From Oscillospiraceae bacterium (lineage in GTDB: Bacteria > Bacillota > Clostridia > Oscillospirales > Oscillospiraceae), in contig CAJTEA010000001.1 of assembly GCA_910575265.1 (NCBI GenBank), positions 310,001-374,000 of the forward strand: a DNA stretch of 64,000 bases. Reading direction: 5' to 3'. The notes beneath the pieces are model-generated. The model saw only the letters and a list, made by a program, of their open reading frames with translations, was not told where the DNA came from and ran no database searches. Shown here in pieces: positions 33,817 through 42,704 of the stretch. The translations under genes and the position numbers were made by a program. Within the stretch, counting starts at the first letter, position 1, and every line of letters begins with the position of its first letter.

Positions 33817-33895
33817 GGCAGGACTTCCTCTCCGTAATGGTTTCCCCTTATTTTATCATAAGGTGGGGTGGCTTTCAACAAAAAGAGCGTCCGCT

Positions 33896-34251
33896 CCCCG
33901 TCTACCAAATGTCTACCAAAAAATCCCCCAACCCCTTGCGCCGCGAGAGGTTGGGGGATTTCCATTTTTTAGGGTGTCTACCGGATGTCTACCAGGTTTA
34001 CTTTTTTACGCCAAAAGACCCTGTTTGGAGGGCTTTCGCCGACTTTCCGCGACTTTTTCACCCCCCGCAAGGGGCGTGACACGGGCGTGGCAGGTCGAAA
34101 AAGTTGAAAAACCTCGAAAAATTTGGCTAAAACGGAGAAAACTGTTTCGAAAAAGTTAAATCTCAAAGGCCTACCAAATCGAAGCGGAGTTCAGGTTTCA
34201 GCCAAAAACGGCCCCTCTCAGGCCGAAAAATTTTAAAGGAGGAATATCCGA
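33896..34251 (+). repeat. SLH-gene leader, copy 1 (GTCTACC repeats, hairpin, ribosome site)
   Basis: About 355 bp that recur with high identity at 58528-58927 and in decayed form at 55981. It contains GTCTACC at 33900, 33911, 33976 and 33987, two pairs each with an 11-bp period, and a related GCCTACC at 34169. Between the pairs is a 12-bp stem (33922-33933 with 33949-33960) followed by a T-run. The 3' end carries the AAAGGAGG of the SLH gene. No gene is seen in it. Confidence 0.85.
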
Positions 34252-37200
34252 ATGAGAAACCTGAAGCGGGCTCTCAGCCTGACCCTGGCTTCTGTCATGC
34301 TGCTTGGCATGATGGTTGTCGGGGCCAGCGCCAAGGGCTACCCCGACGTTGACGACAACGACAACGTCGAGGCCATTGAGGTTCTGCAGGCCGTACAGGT
34401 CATGCGGGGCGACGAAAACGGCAACTTCGATCCCGACCGGAATGTGACCCGTGTTGAGATGGCGGTTGTCATGGCCCTGCTGCTGAACCTGGACTACCAG
34501 TACTATGAGGCCACCTGTCCCTTTACCGACGTGCCCACCTGGGCCCGGGGCTACGTGGGCGCGTGCTACGCCAACGGCGTCACCTCCGGCTACAGCGCCA
34601 ACACCTATGGCTCCAACGACGGGATCACCCCCGTCCAGGCGGCCAGCATGATGATGCGCGCCCTGGGCTACTTCAAGTACTCCCAGGACTATGCGGACGG
34701 CTTTGAGGTCTCCACTGTCCGCCAGGGCACCCAGGTCGGGATCTTTGAGGGCGTAGGCTCCAGCGCCACCGCCTCCATGACCCGCAACCAGGTGGCCCGG
34801 ATGGCCCTGAACGCCCTGAAGTCCGAGATGGTGACCTTCACCGGCACTCCCGGCATCGAGGTTAACGGCGTGGTCGTGGGCTATCGGGCCGAGTACACCG
34901 CCCGCACCAGCACTGAGTCCAAGTATCAGGCCATTGAGCGCCGTACCAGCGACGTGTCTGGCGGCAACAACCTCAACCGCGGCCAGTACTACGTCCAGCT
35001 GGGCGAGGAGCTGTACAACGGCGACCTGAAGCTGAACGACGACTCCCTGGACGTCTTTGGCCGTCCCTCCCGCACCTGGACCTACATGGGCACCGAGGTG
35101 GGCACCTACGCCAAGAAGGAGCTGCTGGTGGCCGAGCCTTACACTGTGGGCGTCACTGGCCGCCAGGTGTATGACCTGCTGGGCCAGGCTACCATCCGCG
35201 ACAATGACCTGGACGCCTATGTGGATGGCGAGGACAACACCGACGATATCGTCAAGACCCGGCTGGTCCGCACCAACGACAGCGACCTGCCCAACACCGG
35301 TCGTGGCGTGCTGACCGAGATTTATCTGGACAACGACAAGGAACTGATCACCATCGTGTCCATCAACACCTATCTCGCCCAGGTCAACAGCGACTACAGC
35401 GAGAGCGCTGAGAACGTCTCCATCACCGTGTATGACGCCGCTACCAGCAGCATCACCAAGCTGGTGGACGTGGAAGACGTGCCCGGCATCGTTGACCTGA
35501 AGAAGGACGACTGGATCCTGATCAACTGGGCTGACGAGACTGCCAACAAGGTTGTTGTTGACGTGTTTGAGCCGGAGATCATGGAGAACGTTGAGGTGAC
35601 CGGCTTCAACAGCAGCACGGAGCAATTCGACAACTACAACGATAACGACGTGGCTACCCGCCGCGTGACTGAGATTACCACCGGCGGCACCACCTACAAG
35701 AACAACCGCAACGCCTGGTACAAGCAGAACACCCTGAACAACTACTCCACTGACCGCCTGGTGGACAAGACCTACACCATTTATATGGACCAGTACGGCA
35801 ACTTCATCGGCGCCGAGCTGTACTCCGGGGCGAATCAGTATGTGTTCATCACCGGTTATGACCGGCCCAAGAGCGCCATCGCGGTGAGCACCGCCAACGC
35901 GAACGCCATCTTCACCGACGGCAGCATGGGCACTATCAGCGTCAATGTGACCGACACCAACAAGAACATTGACCGGTACAACACCGACAAGTACAACACC
36001 GTTTCCCCCACGAATACCGACTATGATGTCTGGAGCCAGCATACAAACCACGAGGAGATGTGGTATACCTATACCCTGCGGGGCGACGTGTATACCCTGA
36101 CCCCCGCGGCCCTCTGGACCCGCCATGTCGCCACCCAGGAGACCACCGTCCAGAGCAACCGGATCCGTCTGGTGCCCAGCGCCATTACCCCCATCGCCAA
36201 CGCCGCCACTGGTGGTACCGGCAACTCCTACGGCGACAATGACTCTGTTTACATCACCGTGTCCATGGGCAACGTGGACGAGAACGGCGGCAACTTCCAG
36301 AACATCCGGGACACGAAGGGCATCACCGAGATCGGCGGCGTCTACACCGGCGTTCAGGATGTGAAGCTGGTCTATCAGACTGGCGACTGGGCCCACGCCG
36401 TGTATGAGGAAGACGGCAGCCGTATCGTCGCCTGTATCGTCCTGGGCGAGGCCGAGGGCGTTGTGGACAACTATGCCTTCATCCGCACCGGCGCTTACAG
36501 CGAGCGCGTCGAGAGGAACAGCGACGCCCGTGACGGCGGCGACCTTACCCACTACTGGAAGGTCGACGTCATCATCAACGGCGAGCTGAAGACCATGGAG
36601 ATCAAGAGCAAGTGGGAGAGCACCGCTGGCACTCTGGTCCCCGGCACCGTGCAGGAGCTGATCCTGGATACCGATGGCTACATCACCAAGATCAACAGCC
36701 TGCCCAACTCCCTGGGCACCACCAACACCGGCATCGAGTACAGTGACAATGATACCACCAACATCACTGACGCCGCCGCCCAGAACAAGGATAAGGTCTA
36801 TACCAACTACGATTACAAGACTAACGCGACCGCCGGCAAGCCCGACAGCGCCGACCTGATCGACTACAACGTGTACGACATCAACATCGGCTCTGACCGT
36901 TGGAGCTATGACGGCAACACTGTGGACAACACCTACGGCGCGGGCGCCCTCAGCAGCACGGCCTGCCCCTGGAATAGTTCCTACACGTACGCCAACCTGT
37001 CTGTGGGAAGCGGCACCATCGTCTACAGCGGCGTGGGCACTGACATCTTCCTCGGCGGCGCCGCCCAAGACCTGGGCCTGCCCTATGTCGCTGGCGCGCC
37101 CGCGATTGTCTACCAGCAGATCGGCGAGAAGTGGGTGTACAAGACCTACGCCTCTGTGGAGAGCGCGTTCGGCGTCCTGTATGACGCCAACCCCGACCTG

Positions 37201-39147
37201 GCCAACGGCAACAACATGAAGCAGTTCAGCGGCCGTGTCATCGCCGCTCTGGACACCCAGGGCCGCGCTGAGTGGGTGTTCTTCCACGACTACACCCCCG
37301 CCCCCAGCAGCACCACCGGTACCCCGGGCTTCCAGGGTAAGGGTATCCACGTCGAGCTGGGTGAGACTGTCGCCCAGGTGAACGCCCTGCTGAGCGCTGG
37401 CAACAATGTTACCGTAGACGGCAACTGGCTGCCCGCCGACACTGCTCTGGGTACTCAGTACCTGAGAGTTCCCGCTGGCCGGACCCTGTACATCAACGGC
37501 GACTTTAACACCGTCGCGCCTCTGGGTGTGGGCAACGTGATGACCATCACCAGCGCGTCTGGCGGCAATATCGTTGTCAACGGCAAGGTTATCGTCAATA
37601 GCACCACCGCCGGCGCGATCGCCTACAACCTGACCACTGTGAGCGGCGATCTGGAGCTCCGCGACGCCACGTCCTCCAGCTACACCCTGTCCGGCACCAT
37701 CAAGGTTGCTGGCGACATCCGCGGCCTGAATGCCAGTACTGGTGCCTCTCAGACGACCACCCTGAACATCACCGGGCACGTGGAAGCCAACAACGTGAAT
37801 GTGAACGCCGCCGGTTCTGTTATTGTTCAGAGCGTCAACACCCTGATCGCGAACAACGTGGTCGGTAAGCTGTACCTGAACAACACCACCAGCGTTGCCA
37901 GCGGCGCCGCCGACAAGAACGGCTATGTCAAGATTTCCGGCTCTGTCACCGAGTTCTACAACTACAACAAGAACCAGGCCGCCGGCAAGACACCCGAGAT
38001 CGGCACTGCCACCGCCAATTTCGTCAATGGCACCGGGAACGCCACGATCGTGACCGGTAACTGGAATCCCACCAACGCCACCCTGGCGGCTGGTTCCACC
38101 ATCACCTTCCAGGGCGATGGTAAGGCCACTGGCGATGCCGCCGGCATGTTCAAGAACGCCAGCGGTGTGACTGTGGACACCACCAAGGGTTCCTTCACGG
38201 TTGGCGCGACTGACGCGACCAAGGTGAATGCCACCATCAGCAACCCCGTCGTGGTGACTAATGACACCACCGCCCCCTACTCCATCGGTGAGGTTACCTT
38301 CACCTTCGCAAATGATGATCCCACCAAGCCTGTCATGAACGTTGAGGTTATCGTTGCCGATGGCGTAACGACCACTGGCACCAACGATGTCTATGTCGTG
38401 GCTACCACTGGTGAGACGACAACGAACAAGGGGACGACCACGTTCACCGACAGCAAGGCGATTGTGACCTTTGACCTTACGGGTAGCGGCGCTGGTAAGT
38501 TCGACCTGACCCTGACGACCGGCACCGAATACAAGTTCAACATCCAGCTTGCCACGGATTCCGCTGGAACTGACAAGGTCGGCGCCGCTTCGACCGCCTC
38601 CTACACCCACGCGCAGACCTATGCTGTGACTGTGGCCAGCGGCGATAAGGTCGAATTCTACGAGTCCAACCTGGCTGGGAACACTGCTCTTGCGGCGGGA
38701 GCGCACAACTACGCTGCCGGGAAGGTGCTCTATGTGAAGTTGGCCAACACTGCCGCGGATGACTACATCATGAATACCAACAAGGTCGCCGCTGTGAGCG
38801 GCCAGGCGGGATGGTACACCCTTGAGCTGTCTGAGAACGTGAACGGCACCGACGCGGACAACGACAGCACCGGGAAGACCCTTGTGATCGCGAAGGTTGC
38901 CGTAACGGTGACCAGTGTGACCACCAAGGTGGGTGTGTACAAGGACGAAGCGTGCCAGACCGCGGTGACCAATGGCGAGAAGTTTGCCCCCGGAACTACG
39001 CTGTATGTTAAGGCGAAAGATGCCAATACGCTGAAGACAAGTGTTACGGGTGACTCGGTCTCTGACTACGCGATTGGCTCCAGCGGAACCGCGAGCTTTA
39101 AGATTCTGAAAGCGATCACAGACCCCGATTCCCTGTTCGCCAACTAA
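34252..39147 (+). CDS. giant SLH-domain S-layer-like surface protein
   Basis: A 1631-residue exported protein. It has a Sec signal peptide (to about residue 26) and three SLH domains to about 200 (VTRVEMAVVMA, ITPVQAASMMMRAL and MTRNQVARMALNAL), which bind pyruvylated wall polymer. A long Thr/Asn/Gly/Asp-rich region follows, with a parallel-beta-helix-like stretch at about 1085-1250 (repeated short polar strands) and Ig-like beta repeats to the end. Few cysteines, acidic. The first about 300 residues closely match the paralogue at 58928. Probably the main lattice or a large adhesin (inference). Confidence 0.9.
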   Translation: MRNLKRALSLTLASVMLLGMMVVGASAKGYPDVDDNDNVEAIEVLQAVQVMRGDENGNFDPDRNVTRVEMAVVMALLLNLDYQYYEATCPFTDVPTWARGYVGACYANGVTSGYSANTYGSNDGITPVQAASMMMRALGYFKYSQDYADGFEVSTVRQGTQVGIFEGVGSSATASMTRNQVARMALNALKSEMVTFTGTPGIEVNGVVVGYRAEYTARTSTESKYQAIERRTSDVSGGNNLNRGQYYVQLGEELYNGDLKLNDDSLDVFGRPSRTWTYMGTEVGTYAKKELLVAEPYTVGVTGRQVYDLLGQATIRDNDLDAYVDGEDNTDDIVKTRLVRTNDSDLPNTGRGVLTEIYLDNDKELITIVSINTYLAQVNSDYSESAENVSITVYDAATSSITKLVDVEDVPGIVDLKKDDWILINWADETANKVVVDVFEPEIMENVEVTGFNSSTEQFDNYNDNDVATRRVTEITTGGTTYKNNRNAWYKQNTLNNYSTDRLVDKTYTIYMDQYGNFIGAELYSGANQYVFITGYDRPKSAIAVSTANANAIFTDGSMGTISVNVTDTNKNIDRYNTDKYNTVSPTNTDYDVWSQHTNHEEMWYTYTLRGDVYTLTPAALWTRHVATQETTVQSNRIRLVPSAITPIANAATGGTGNSYGDNDSVYITVSMGNVDENGGNFQNIRDTKGITEIGGVYTGVQDVKLVYQTGDWAHAVYEEDGSRIVACIVLGEAEGVVDNYAFIRTGAYSERVERNSDARDGGDLTHYWKVDVIINGELKTMEIKSKWESTAGTLVPGTVQELILDTDGYITKINSLPNSLGTTNTGIEYSDNDTTNITDAAAQNKDKVYTNYDYKTNATAGKPDSADLIDYNVYDINIGSDRWSYDGNTVDNTYGAGALSSTACPWNSSYTYANLSVGSGTIVYSGVGTDIFLGGAAQDLGLPYVAGAPAIVYQQIGEKWVYKTYASVESAFGVLYDANPDLANGNNMKQFSGRVIAALDTQGRAEWVFFHDYTPAPSSTTGTPGFQGKGIHVELGETVAQVNALLSAGNNVTVDGNWLPADTALGTQYLRVPAGRTLYINGDFNTVAPLGVGNVMTITSASGGNIVVNGKVIVNSTTAGAIAYNLTTVSGDLELRDATSSSYTLSGTIKVAGDIRGLNASTGASQTTTLNITGHVEANNVNVNAAGSVIVQSVNTLIANNVVGKLYLNNTTSVASGAADKNGYVKISGSVTEFYNYNKNQAAGKTPEIGTATANFVNGTGNATIVTGNWNPTNATLAAGSTITFQGDGKATGDAAGMFKNASGVTVDTTKGSFTVGATDATKVNATISNPVVVTNDTTAPYSIGEVTFTFANDDPTKPVMNVEVIVADGVTTTGTNDVYVVATTGETTTNKGTTTFTDSKAIVTFDLTGSGAGKFDLTLTTGTEYKFNIQLATDSAGTDKVGAASTASYTHAQTYAVTVASGDKVEFYESNLAGNTALAAGAHNYAAGKVLYVKLANTAADDYIMNTNKVAAVSGQAGWYTLELSENVNGTDADNDSTGKTLVIAKVAVTVTSVTTKVGVYKDEACQTAVTNGEKFAPGTTLYVKAKDANTLKTSVTGDSVSDYAIGSSGTASFKILKAITDPDSLFAN

Positions 39148-39158
39148 AAAACTGCTTG

Positions 39159-39202
39159 GAGCAAACTCCCCCGGGCCGCGAGGCCCGGGGGTCCTTTTGC
39201 TC
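39159..39202. terminator. terminator between SLH gene 1 and the convergent tail-fibre-like gene
   Basis: A 10-bp core stem CCCCCGGGCC (39168-39177 with 39182-39191), GCGA loop, TCCTTTT tail; flanked by GAGCAAA and TTTGCTC that extend pairing. Confidence 0.85.
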
Positions 39203-39728
39203 AGTCTACCGCCAGGAGGGCGACAACGTGGTAGGTGGTATTCGACCCGCACTTCTGGATATCGGCGCTCTGGTTATTGTACCAGCTTACGTAGTTCGAC
39301 CCCCAGGTAATGGGTGTATAGTAGGAGTTATTATTGACATTCACCCCCAGCCCGCCGGGCAGAAGAGCCAGGAAATCGGCGCCCTTTCCGTCGGCGATCA
39401 ACACCAGCAGGGGCCTCCCCGGGAAGGTGAGCCGGCTGGGATGGGCGGAACCGTAAGGCCCGGCGCCCACATAGGTCGAATAATAGATCTGGCAGTTGCC
39501 CTTTCTCGACAGCGTGGACGACTGCCCGGATACCGTGCCGGACAGCGTGTTTACTGTCCGCGCCAGCGCTTCCAGCGCCGTGACGTCCGCCTTGTCCTCC
39601 ATCGCCTCCGCCTGGGCCGCCAGCGCCGCGTCAAGCTTGGCGTTGTCCGCGTTGAAGTCCTCCATCAGTACCTTGTCCGACTTCTCCCACTGGGAAAGCC
39701 CGTAGCGCTCCGTCTGATTGCTCGCCAT
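39201..39728 (-). CDS. tail-fibre-like protein, copy A
   Basis: A 175-residue protein without signal peptide. The conserved N-terminus (MASNQTERYGLSQWEKSDKV, then MEDFNADNAKLDAAL) is shared with copies at 62885 and 63666. A helical heptad-like stalk follows at about 35-70, then KGNCQIYYSTY and a divergent beta-rich tip. The layout resembles phage tail-fibre or baseplate-attached receptor-binding proteins. It is convergent with the SLH gene and shares its terminator. AAAGGAGG precedes ATG 39728. Function unknown. Confidence 0.7.
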   Translation of the reverse strand: MASNQTERYGLSQWEKSDKVLMEDFNADNAKLDAALAAQAEAMEDKADVTALEALARTVNTLSGTVSGQSSTLSRKGNCQIYYSTYVGAGPYGSAHPSRLTFPGRPLLVLIADGKGADFLALLPGGLGVNVNNNSYYTPITWGSNYVSWYNNQSADIQKCGSNTTYHVVALLAVD

Positions 39729-39771
39729 AAATGTTCCTCCTTTAAAATTTGGGGTTCCACAAATACAGCGG

Positions 39772-39810
39772 AAACGCCCCAAAGTGAGACGTTTGGATAC
39801 ATTTATTGGG
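39772..39810 (-). promoter_or_regulatory. shared upstream element of tail-fibre-like genes, copy A
   Basis: In gene sense AATAAATGTAT, two bases, AAACGTCTCACTTTGGGGCG. It recurs before both other family members. AAACG...CGTTT can pair as a hairpin with wobble pairs. Confidence 0.6.
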
Positions 39811-39937
39811 AAGAGGGGGGAAGTGTACCCTGTCTCACATGGGGATTTTCTATCAGATCATATAAAACTTGTATTGGATTCCAGCCGGTTTTTCCGCTAA
39901 ACTAACCATATCAACCACAATATGGGAGGTAACGGAC

Positions 39938-40852
39938 ATGAAGAATTTACCCTCTGCCATCACCCTGTGCGAGGTCGGCCTCCGGGACGGCCTGCAAAAC
40001 GAGAAAACCATCCTCTCCGCCGAACAGAAGGTGGAGCTGCTCCGGGGCCTGATCGCCGCCGGCTTCAAGGTCATTGAGGTTGGCTCCTTCATGCACCCCA
40101 AGGCGGTCCCCCAGATGGCCAGCACCGACGAGGTGTACAAGGCCATTGGCGACGTCCCCGGCGTGGAGCTGCGGGCACTGATCCCCAACCTGCGGGGTGT
40201 GAGGCGGGCGGTGGAGTGCGGCTGTAAAAAGGTAAAGCTGAACGTCTCCGCCAGCCGCCAGCACAACCTGAAAAACCTGAACATGACCCCGGAGGAGAGC
40301 GTGGCCGGCTTCGCCGGCTGCGTCCAGGAGGCCCAGGCCAACGGAATCGCCATCTCCGGCTCCATCTCCATGCCCTTCGCCTCCCCCTGGGAGGGCCGTA
40401 TCCCCGAGGCGGACGTGGACGCCATCATCGAGGCTTACCTAAAGGTGGGCATCACCGAGATTTCCCTGTCCGACGCCTCCGGCATGGCGGTGCCCACCCA
40501 CGTCTATGACCTGTGCGCCCATGTCTGGGAGAAGTACCCCCAGGCCAGCTGGTGGCTCCACTTCCACAACACCCGGGGTCTGGCCATGGCCAACATCCTG
40601 GCCGCCATGGAGGCCGGCATGACCCGGTTCGACAGCTCCTTCGGCGGCCTGGGCGGCTGCCCCTTCGTCCCCGGCGCGGCGGGCAACATCTCCACCGAGG
40701 ACGTGCTGAACATGTGCGATGAGTCCGGCATCCAGACCGGCGTGGACATCGTCAAGGTGATGGAGCTGTCCCGGACGCTGCGGGAGGCGCTGGACCACGA
40801 CCTGGACAGCTACATCCTCCGGGCCGGCCGGGCCAAAGACCTGATTGTCTGA
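39938..40852 (+). CDS. hydroxymethylglutaryl-CoA lyase-like protein
   Basis: A 304-residue HMGL/DRE-TIM metalloenzyme: VGLRDGLQNE early, HFHNTRG (metal-binding histidines) near residue 230 and the lyase signature GLGGCPFVPGAAGN with the catalytic cysteine near 265. The known reaction splits HMG-CoA to acetyl-CoA and acetoacetate; other aldolase-like lyase substrates are possible. The start at 39938 has GGGAGGTAAC upstream. Monocistronic. Confidence 0.87.
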   Translation: MKNLPSAITLCEVGLRDGLQNEKTILSAEQKVELLRGLIAAGFKVIEVGSFMHPKAVPQMASTDEVYKAIGDVPGVELRALIPNLRGVRRAVECGCKKVKLNVSASRQHNLKNLNMTPEESVAGFAGCVQEAQANGIAISGSISMPFASPWEGRIPEADVDAIIEAYLKVGITEISLSDASGMAVPTHVYDLCAHVWEKYPQASWWLHFHNTRGLAMANILAAMEAGMTRFDSSFGGLGGCPFVPGAAGNISTEDVLNMCDESGIQTGVDIVKVMELSRTLREALDHDLDSYILRAGRAKDLIV

Positions 40853-40863
40853 TCCAGAGCGAA

Positions 40864-40900
40864 AACCGTCCTCCGCGCCGGCGGGGGACGGTTGCTTTTT
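40864..40900 (+). terminator. terminator after the HMG-CoA lyase gene
   Basis: AACCGTCC (40864-40871) pairs with GGACGGTT (40886-40893) around a GC-rich inner stem; five T follow after GC. Confidence 0.75.
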
Positions 40901-40956
40901 CGATTCGCTTATGGTAGAATAGCTCCCGAGCATTTGAAAAAGGAGCGGCAAACGCG

Positions 40957-42552
40957 ATGATAACTGTCACTGACCTGAGCCTGAACTACAGCGGCACCCC
41001 GCTGTTTTCCCATGTGGACCTGCAATTCCTCCGGGGCAACTGCTACGGCATCATCGGCGCCAACGGGGCCGGCAAGTCCACATTCCTGAAAATCCTGTCC
41101 GGGGACCTGGAGTCCACCTCCGGGCAGGTGTCCATCCTGCCCAACATCCGTATGTCGGTGCTGAAGCAGGACCAGAACGCCTACGACGCCTACAACGTGA
41201 TGGACACCGTCATCATGGGCAACCAGCGGCTGTATGACATCGGCAAGGAGAAGGAGGCCCTCTACGCCAAGGAGGAAATGACCGACGAGGACGGCATGCT
41301 GGCCTGCCAGCTGGAGGAGGAGTACGCCGAGCTGGGCGGCTGGGAAGCGGAGAGCGACGCCAGCCGGATCCTCCAGGGCCTGGGCATCGGCACCGAATTC
41401 CACTACAACGACATGGCCACCCTGGACGCCCGCCTGAAGGTGAAGGTCCTGCTGGCCCAGGCGCTGTTCGGCAATCCCGACCTGCTGATGATGGACGAGC
41501 CCACCAACAACCTGGACATCGACGCCGTCAACTGGCTGGAGGACTTCCTGCTGGACTTCGAGGGCACGGTGATTGTGGTCTCCCACGACCGGCACTTCCT
41601 CAATACCGTCTGCACCCACATCGTGGACATCGACTACGGAAAGATCAAAATGTATGTGGGCAACTACGACTTCTGGTACGAGTCCTCCCAGCTGGTCCAG
41701 CAGCTCATCAAGAGCCAGAACAAGCGCAACGAGGAGAAGATTAAGGAGCTGCAGGACTTCATCTCCCGCTTCTCCGCCAACAAGTCCAAGAGCAAGCAGG
41801 CCACCGCCCGGCGCAAGCTCCTGGATAAGCTCACCGTGGAGGAGATGCCCGCCTCCTCCCGCCGCTACCCCTGGGTGGGCTTCTCCCCCGACCGGGAGGT
41901 GGGCAAGGACATCCTGTTTGTCACCGACGTGTCTAAGACCATCGACGGGGTGAAGGTGCTGGACAAGGTGTCCTTCATCGTGGGCCACGACGAGAAGATC
42001 GCCTTTGTGGGGGACAACGAGAACGCCCACACCGCCCTGTTCAAAATTCTGGCCGGCGAGCTGGAGCCGGATGAGGGGACCGTCAAGTGGGGCCAGACGG
42101 CCACCTTCTCCTACTTCCCCAAGGACAATACCCCCTACTTCCAGGAGAACGACAACGACCTGGTCCAGTGGCTGCGCCAGTTCTCCCCCGACCCCCAGGA
42201 GCAGTACCTCCGGGGCTTTCTGGGGCGGATGCTCTTCTCCGGGGACGAGGTCCACAAGCCGGTGAAGGTTCTCTCCGGCGGGGAGAAGGTGCGGTGCATG
42301 CTCTCCCGGATGATGCTGTCCGGGGCCAACGTCCTGATGCTGGACCAGCCCACCAACCACCTGGACCTGGAGTCCATCGCCGCCCTGAACAAGGGGCTGG
42401 AGGCCGTCAAGTGCAACGTGCTGGTGGCCTCCCACGACCACCAGCTGATTCAGACCGTCTGCAACCGGGTGTTCGACTTCACCGCTGACGGCAGGCTCAT
42501 CGACCGGAAAATGACCTACGACGAGTATCTGGAGAGCCAGAAGGCGGAATAA
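40957..42552 (+). CDS. ABC-F family ATPase, second site degenerate
   Basis: A 531-residue cytosolic protein with two ABC domains and a linker, the YkpA/YbiT branch of ABC-F ribosome-associated factors. The first domain has an intact Walker A (GANGAGKST) but LDARLKVKVLLAQAL where LSGGQ is usual, with DEPTNNLD after it. The second has GDNENAHTALF in place of Walker A (lysine absent), a normal LSGGEKVR, and DQPTNHLD (Gln for catalytic Glu). Only one site looks competent for hydrolysis. The altered residues may be a clade trait. Confidence 0.87.
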   Translation: MITVTDLSLNYSGTPLFSHVDLQFLRGNCYGIIGANGAGKSTFLKILSGDLESTSGQVSILPNIRMSVLKQDQNAYDAYNVMDTVIMGNQRLYDIGKEKEALYAKEEMTDEDGMLACQLEEEYAELGGWEAESDASRILQGLGIGTEFHYNDMATLDARLKVKVLLAQALFGNPDLLMMDEPTNNLDIDAVNWLEDFLLDFEGTVIVVSHDRHFLNTVCTHIVDIDYGKIKMYVGNYDFWYESSQLVQQLIKSQNKRNEEKIKELQDFISRFSANKSKSKQATARRKLLDKLTVEEMPASSRRYPWVGFSPDREVGKDILFVTDVSKTIDGVKVLDKVSFIVGHDEKIAFVGDNENAHTALFKILAGELEPDEGTVKWGQTATFSYFPKDNTPYFQENDNDLVQWLRQFSPDPQEQYLRGFLGRMLFSGDEVHKPVKVLSGGEKVRCMLSRMMLSGANVLMLDQPTNHLDLESIAALNKGLEAVKCNVLVASHDHQLIQTVCNRVFDFTADGRLIDRKMTYDEYLESQKAE

Positions 42553-42567
42553 ATTTCACAAATTATT

Positions 42568-42597
42568 GGGGCCGCTCCTTGGAGCGGCCCCTTTTTC
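42568..42597 (+). terminator. terminator after the ABC-F gene
   Basis: An 11-bp perfect stem GGGGCCGCTCC (42568-42578 with 42581-42591), two-base centre, TTTTT tail. Confidence 0.88.
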
Positions 42598-42704
42598 TGG
42601 TAATAAAACACTATTGAGTCCCCCGGGGGATTCGTGCTATACTGACAGAGTACGACATGGGAATCCCTTCCCCAACCCCCAATACATAGAGAGCGAGGAA
42701 CACT

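Noticed and set aside
33896-34251. CRISPR-like reading of the GTCTACC repeats
   Set aside because: Repeats are 7 bp, in pairs 11 bp apart, with no 25-40 bp repeat/spacer pattern and no cas genes in the window.
34198-39252. A continuous minus-strand open frame of nearly 1700 codons opposite the first SLH gene
   Set aside because: The plus strand has signal peptide, SLH domains and ribosome site. The antisense frame is explained by the codon bias of a GC-rich Thr/Asn/Gly/Asp repeat protein; its translation is a low-complexity Val/Gly/His text with no ribosome site.
39201-39728. Prophage remnant around the tail-fibre-like genes
   Set aside because: No integrase, capsid, tail, portal or lysis genes nearby; flanks are SLH and metabolic genes.
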